NCBI GenBank assembly: GCA_921293015.1
Contig: OV121084.1
Location: 51,123,864-51,187,863, forward strand
Source: Phorcus lineatus
Taxonomy: Eukaryota > Mollusca > Gastropoda > Trochida > Trochidae
Reading direction: 5' to 3'
DNA length: 64,000 nt
Both the position numbers and the translations under genes were made by a program. The notes beneath the pieces were generated by a model, which was not told the origin of the DNA, made no database searches, and saw only the letters and a list, made by a program, of their open reading frames with translations. Shown here piece by piece: positions 60,032 to 64,000 of this stretch (positions within the stretch are counted from its first letter, which is position 1; every line of letters starts with the position of its first letter).

Positions 60032-60822
60032 GTGAGTGAGTTAGTTAGGTTTAACGTGCTTTCAACACTATTTCAGTTTTTTTAAACACGTAGATGACAA
60101 GCACCCAAAAGAGAGTGGACAGATCAGCGAGAAAGGGATCGAATGGCTGAGGGAAAAGACGTAAAGAAAGGCATAGTGAGAGATAGAGAGCAGGTTTTAG
60201 AAGGACTCAAATTTGGTCTGGCTTCTACCCGTCGACCTAACCAGCTTGGGTGCACAGGCCCTCGGATCATTAAAAAAAGTTATAATTTTTTTAAATAAAA
60301 AATTAAAATATTTGTTTGAGAACACCCCCTGAATAGAATTGTACTTCTGTTAATAGTATATGGAAAGGCCAGACACCTCGTAGGAACAAGGTGACGGGCG
60401 GCCATTTGTCCCATCAGCATTAAGTTGGGCGTGGAAATCGTCTTTCGGCCGTCCTCATTAAATAACCCCAAAGATTTATTTGTTTAAGTGAATTGGAGTA
60501 GAAAGGCAAATAATTTGAGAACATGTCTGCATAATTTTTATATTGATTGCGTGCTTATTTATATTAGCATTCGGTCAAGAAAGCGGGTGGGGGCGAACGG
60601 AGTGTCTGGCCTTTCCATATACTATTAACAGAAGTACAATTCTATTCAGAGGGTGTTCTAAAAAAACATTTTATTTTTTTTACAACTTTTTTTTTATAAC
60701 TTTCTTTAATGATCCGAGGGCCTGTGCTCTTTGGGTCATTGAAGCACGCAAACCACCACACCACGATGAGGTATTGAGTCCAGAATTTGGTACCGAGATA
60801 CATTGTAATAATTTCAAATAAG
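60032..60822 (-). mobile_element. SINE family A, copy 3, split by a fold-back element
   Basis: The left part 60032-60251 runs from 'gtgagtgagttagttaggtt' to 'ccagcttgggtgc'. The right part 60728-60822 resumes with 'tttgggtcattgaagcacgc' then 'aaaccaccacaccacgatga'. The join matches the order in copy 2 apart from about 20 bases lost at the junction. Minus orientation by the convention used for family B. Confidence 0.85.
60252..60727. mobile_element. 476-bp fold-back element with two-block inverted repeats
   Basis: Outer arms GCACAGGCCCTCGGATCATT (60252) and the complement ending at 60727. Inner arms of 58 bp (60319-60376 and 60602-60659) match at 57 positions. The 225-bp centre is not paired and contains 'cggccatttgtccc'. 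Non-coding; small frames run through the arms in both directions. No target duplication seen. The superfamily is unknown. Confidence 0.9.
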
Positions 60823-61678
60823 AATATTATGTTTTAAGAGGTTTATTTGATTTTGTTGATACCGAAAGCTTATAGCTTATCTTAGCAAACATGTACCATA
60901 ACATGTTTGTCTTCAATGTAGAAAAAGTCTTTTTATAAATAGGTTATGAGATTTTTTCATCAGCTGAAAAGATTGTATTGTAACCAGTGTGTAACAAGGT
61001 GTATCTAACGTTACTGATTACAAGTCTGAGCTTGGATGGATGGAAATTTGATTCCAAATCATCAAACAACCTTGTTGTATTACTGAGCGTTTAAGAAAAG
61101 TCTGCCTAAGATAAACTTCATTTCATCACTGTGGGTGAATTTTGCCTTTAATTTCTCTCTACAATTACACAATAACTCTTTTTATTTCCTTAAATTTATA
61201 TTGTTTTATCTCCATCACAAACAAATCAGTTCAATAAATGGCAAGATAACTTAAAAACTGTATTTGATTTACACGCAATTGATGCTGGGAAGATTAATTG
61301 TTCTTATCAATCAAATGACAAATCTATTTTCATTGACAGCTGTATTCTATCGTTCATGGTACTGCTGTATGATTGATTATAATTTTCCAACAAAGCCTTC
61401 TAGTATTTCATTGCTATTAACTGTTAGCCAAATGATGATTCTCATAGTTTAAAACAATAAAGAATACATTTTAATAGTCACCACCATGGCTTTCATTGGA
61501 AAATTACCCAATTATAAAAAATAAGGTTGTCACAACCGAGACCAATATTTCTCCATATGATTGCATTAGGTTGTTGCAAACAATTGTTATCGGTTTCTTA
61601 AACTTAAGTAACATCTCCCATTTTAAACCTGAGCATAAGGTATCTTATTGCATGAAAAGTCAAACTGCAGAAGGGGAT
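60823..61678. other. Non-coding stretch, nothing recognised
   Basis: AT-rich DNA up to the SINE target duplication. Confidence 0.5.
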
Positions 61679-62022
61679 CCTTAACTATTTGAAGTGAGGT
61701 GAGGTGAGTTAGGGTTTAGCGCCGCTTCAAGAGTATTTCACTTATATCGCGGCTACTAGTATTATCGCAGGGAGAAAGCCCGCAACACCATTGTGGCTAT
61801 GCATTGCGGTGAAACCTACGGGCATCGACAGTAACTAGCGAACCATGGGTGATACTACGCTGAAATTCAGTGCAGCATTGCACCCAAACCTTACTGCGTG
61901 TAGAACAGTTCTCTACTGCAGAAAAAGTTTCCGAGCCCCCGGCGGTATTCGAACCAAGGACATCTTGATCCCAAATCGAACCAAATAACCACTGTACTAT
62001 CCCGTACCCTTAACTATTTGAA
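61679..62022 (-). mobile_element. Full-length tRNA-derived SINE (family B) with 15-bp target duplication
   Basis: The SINE occupies 61694-62007, flanked by CCTTAACTATTTGAA at 61679-61693 and 62008-62022. On the minus strand it opens GTACGGGATAGTACAGTGGT (A box area) and has GGTTCGAATAC (B box) at about 61949-61959. It ends in 'gcggcgctaaaccctaactc acctcacctcac'. Pol III promoter boxes, size (314 bp) and target duplication are diagnostic of a SINE mobilised by a LINE. Confidence 0.92.
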
Positions 62023-62054
62023 ACGTTTTCATTACATAAATAGAATTTAAATAA

Positions 62055-62088
62055 TATGTATGTATGTATGTATGTATGTATGTGTAAG
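62055..62088 (+). repeat. (TATG)n microsatellite
   Basis: About eight tetranucleotide units between the two SINE insertions. Confidence 0.95.
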
Positions 62089-62177
62089 GGATATCTACCA
62101 AGGACAGAAAACCCCAACTCTATTAAAAACGTAGCTACAGGAGCCAAATAGTCCTACATGATATAACAAATATTATG

Positions 62178-62364
62178 CAAAGGGATGTGAGGTGAGATGA
62201 GGTGAAATGGTGTTTAACGCCGCTTTCAAGAGTATTTCACTTATATCGCGGCTGCTAGTATTATTGCAGGGAGAAAGCCCTCAACACCATTGTGGCTATG
62301 CATCGCGGTGAAACCCTCTAGCATCGATTGGAACTAGCGAACCATGGGAGTCAAAGGGATGTGA
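62178..62364 (-). mobile_element. 5'-truncated SINE family B with 13-bp target duplication
   Basis: The SINE body 62191-62351 matches 61694-61853 closely but lacks the tRNA-like head. It is flanked by CAAAGGGATGTGA at 62178-62190 and 62352-62364. The missing end is the 5' end in minus orientation, as expected from incomplete reverse transcription. Its own duplication shows it is an independent insertion, not a tandem copy of its neighbour. Confidence 0.92.
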
Positions 62365-63696
62365 TAGCCTTGATTTTTATATGACAATCAAGCCGAATGG
62401 GTTTTGAGATTTTAACTGAAAGTATTTATAGGATAATCCTTGTGTATATATAGCATATAATAATTAGTCATATTGAATTTTATTGACATAACTTCATAGT
62501 CACAATTTACAAGATAGAAGATACAGTAACAAACTTGAACATTAACATAGAAGCTACCGATTGGGTGAATGTTAGATTTCAGCTACCCTTACATCGAATG
62601 AGAACAAAACAATTACAGGTTGAATGGAGTTGTGACTAGTGTACTAAAGCAATAATCATTTGTATCTTTGAATGGTCCCTGAACAAGTCTTTCGGAGCTT
62701 TTATCACGACCTTTATTTACAGATCATCGGATTAGTTAATTATTTGCATAAACTTGACAGTTTTCCTAACTTATTTTATCCGGTATAAATTGAATATTTA
62801 GAAACCTGTTTATTTAGGGCAGTGCTGCTTAAACAAATATTCCAATTTATTTTAGAAAAAGATGTAACCATCGATAGACGTCTTTTGCAACTTGTGCCTT
62901 AAAGTTGTGATTTCGCTTTCACTTCCAGAGATTTTGTAGAATGCAGAATTTGATCCTATCAAAAGATCAATCAAAGTCTGTATTCAGGAAACGTGAAAAA
63001 AGTTTCATACGAGAGATTCATTTCGAAAATGATATGGTATGCTTTAAACGGTAAAGATGGCGTATCCAACCTACAGAAAGTCAATATGTTCATCAGCCTC
63101 AACTTGTCCTTTATAGAGCATATAAATTAACTTCAATCTTACACATGGAGTTATTTTTCAATAACGTACGCGTTCAGTGTATACAGAATCCAGTTGATCG
63201 AGTGAAAGGTTAGAATTTAACAAATAGCATCTCTTTACAAGATTGTGATATCTGATAACTTGATACATTAGTTAGTTCAAAATCAGTTGGCTGTAATTAT
63301 CATTGAAACGATATCTCTGTTCAAATATATTTTGTCATATTATTTATTGAAATTTTTGTGTGTGCATATTATCCATTTCATAACTCGGGACAGTTTTTTA
63401 AATAAAATTACCGATAACGATGAATATAAAGGTTGAATAAATATATTAATTATAAATATTTACTGATGTGAACATTTCATCAAATCCGGCGTAAACGTAA
63501 TCTGTTTCTGATTATTTCAAATGAACATATGAACTTTTAACCATGAAAAAGTTATAAGCGTATTAAGCCTTTACCACCATGTCCAACACAATCATACAAG
63601 TCAGTCTTATTTAAATTATCTCATCACTTTAATCTCTTATCATCCTCTTGTAATTCGATAGGATTATAAGATGTATAGTTTCTCGCTCATTTCATC
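62365..63696. other. Non-coding stretch, nothing recognised
   Basis: AT-rich, no supportable feature. Confidence 0.5.
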
Positions 63697-63888
63697 GGGG
63701 TCTTGCACTTGCTTATAGGGAGGGCTTCATCAAGTTATCTCTCACTAAACTTTCTTTCCGTCTATTCCCTCAACCTTTCGATCCTTTTTTTCTGGTCTGT
63801 GCATTCACATTTGTCTGATGTTTATCAACGTGTTAAATAACCGAATTATTTTTGATAACACGTTGAACCTTAACTCACTCAATCACGC
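63697..63888 (+). mobile_element. SINE family A, copy 4
   Basis: Same orientation as copy 2: 'tctttccgtctattccctca', 'cctttcgatcctttttttct', 'gatgtttatcaacgtgttaa', 'taacacgttgaaccttaact cactcaatcac'. The head is diverged or truncated. Confidence 0.7.
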
Positions 63889-64000
63889 TTCATCAAGTGC
63901 TTATATTTCTTCATTACAGATCTAAATAACTGGGGGTGATTTGTGTTTTACCTTATATGTAAACTCTCTTCAAGTTATTAAAACCTGATGGAGTATCAGG

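Noticed and set aside
60280-60821. Two small frames sharing the peptide CLAFPYTINRSTILFRGC
   Set aside because: The shared peptide is only the translation of the element's inverted repeat read from both sides.

Overview
The window is eukaryotic, AT-rich and almost entirely non-coding. There are no operons and no long host reading frames. The repeats (DD34E Tc1-like transposons, MITEs with 9-bp target duplications, tRNA-derived SINEs carrying a 'gtgaggtgagtt...tttaacgccgctttcaa' end, L1/Tx1-like and CR1/L2-like LINE 3' ends, Penelope-type ends and a hammerhead ribozyme) suggest an invertebrate, most likely a mollusc. That taxonomic call is inferred from repeat style; no host gene here proves it.

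Layout. 1-5.1 kb: AT-rich sequence with two CpG/CRE-bearing promoter-like islands. 5.1-6.4 kb: a decayed Tc1-like element. 6.5-13.7 kb and 16.0-25.1 kb: two collinear diverged copies of one segment (A and B), separated by a LINE fragment and a (TA)n(CA)n tract. Copy B holds a plausible two-exon gene for a 169-residue Cys-containing secreted or membrane-anchored protein at 18247-19182. 26.5-27.1 kb: a canonical type I hammerhead ribozyme on the minus strand, whose cleavage site lies one base before the ATG of a 148-codon reading frame. 27.3-34.2 kb: MITEs, a 50-bp satellite built around TGACGTC, a 231-bp Penelope-type hairpin, a SINE head and a LINE 3' end. 38.0-38.6 kb: a promoter-like stretch with YY1- and ETS-type sites.

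41.5-45.7 kb is the most structured locus. A 4.16-kb element with Mutator-like features (37-bp terminal inverted repeats, perfect 9-bp target duplication TAGCTGTAC) carries about 2.1 kb of cargo absent from its short relatives in the window. The cargo holds a first-exon-like ATG inside a YY1-type motif, a CpG-rich stretch, a 94-bp palindrome and nine copies of a CCATAAACGG motif. An apparently whole Tc1-like transposon (one 350-codon DD34E transposase, 27-bp inverted repeats, TA duplication) then inserted into it. The related MITE at 27.3 kb keeps the matching empty site.

46-64 kb is mostly unremarkable AT-rich DNA with four copies of one SINE family, one split by a fold-back element, and two insertions of a second SINE family with clear 15-bp and 13-bp target duplications. 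Nothing here forms a pathway; the biology is transposon ecology, nested insertion and a local duplication around one candidate gene.
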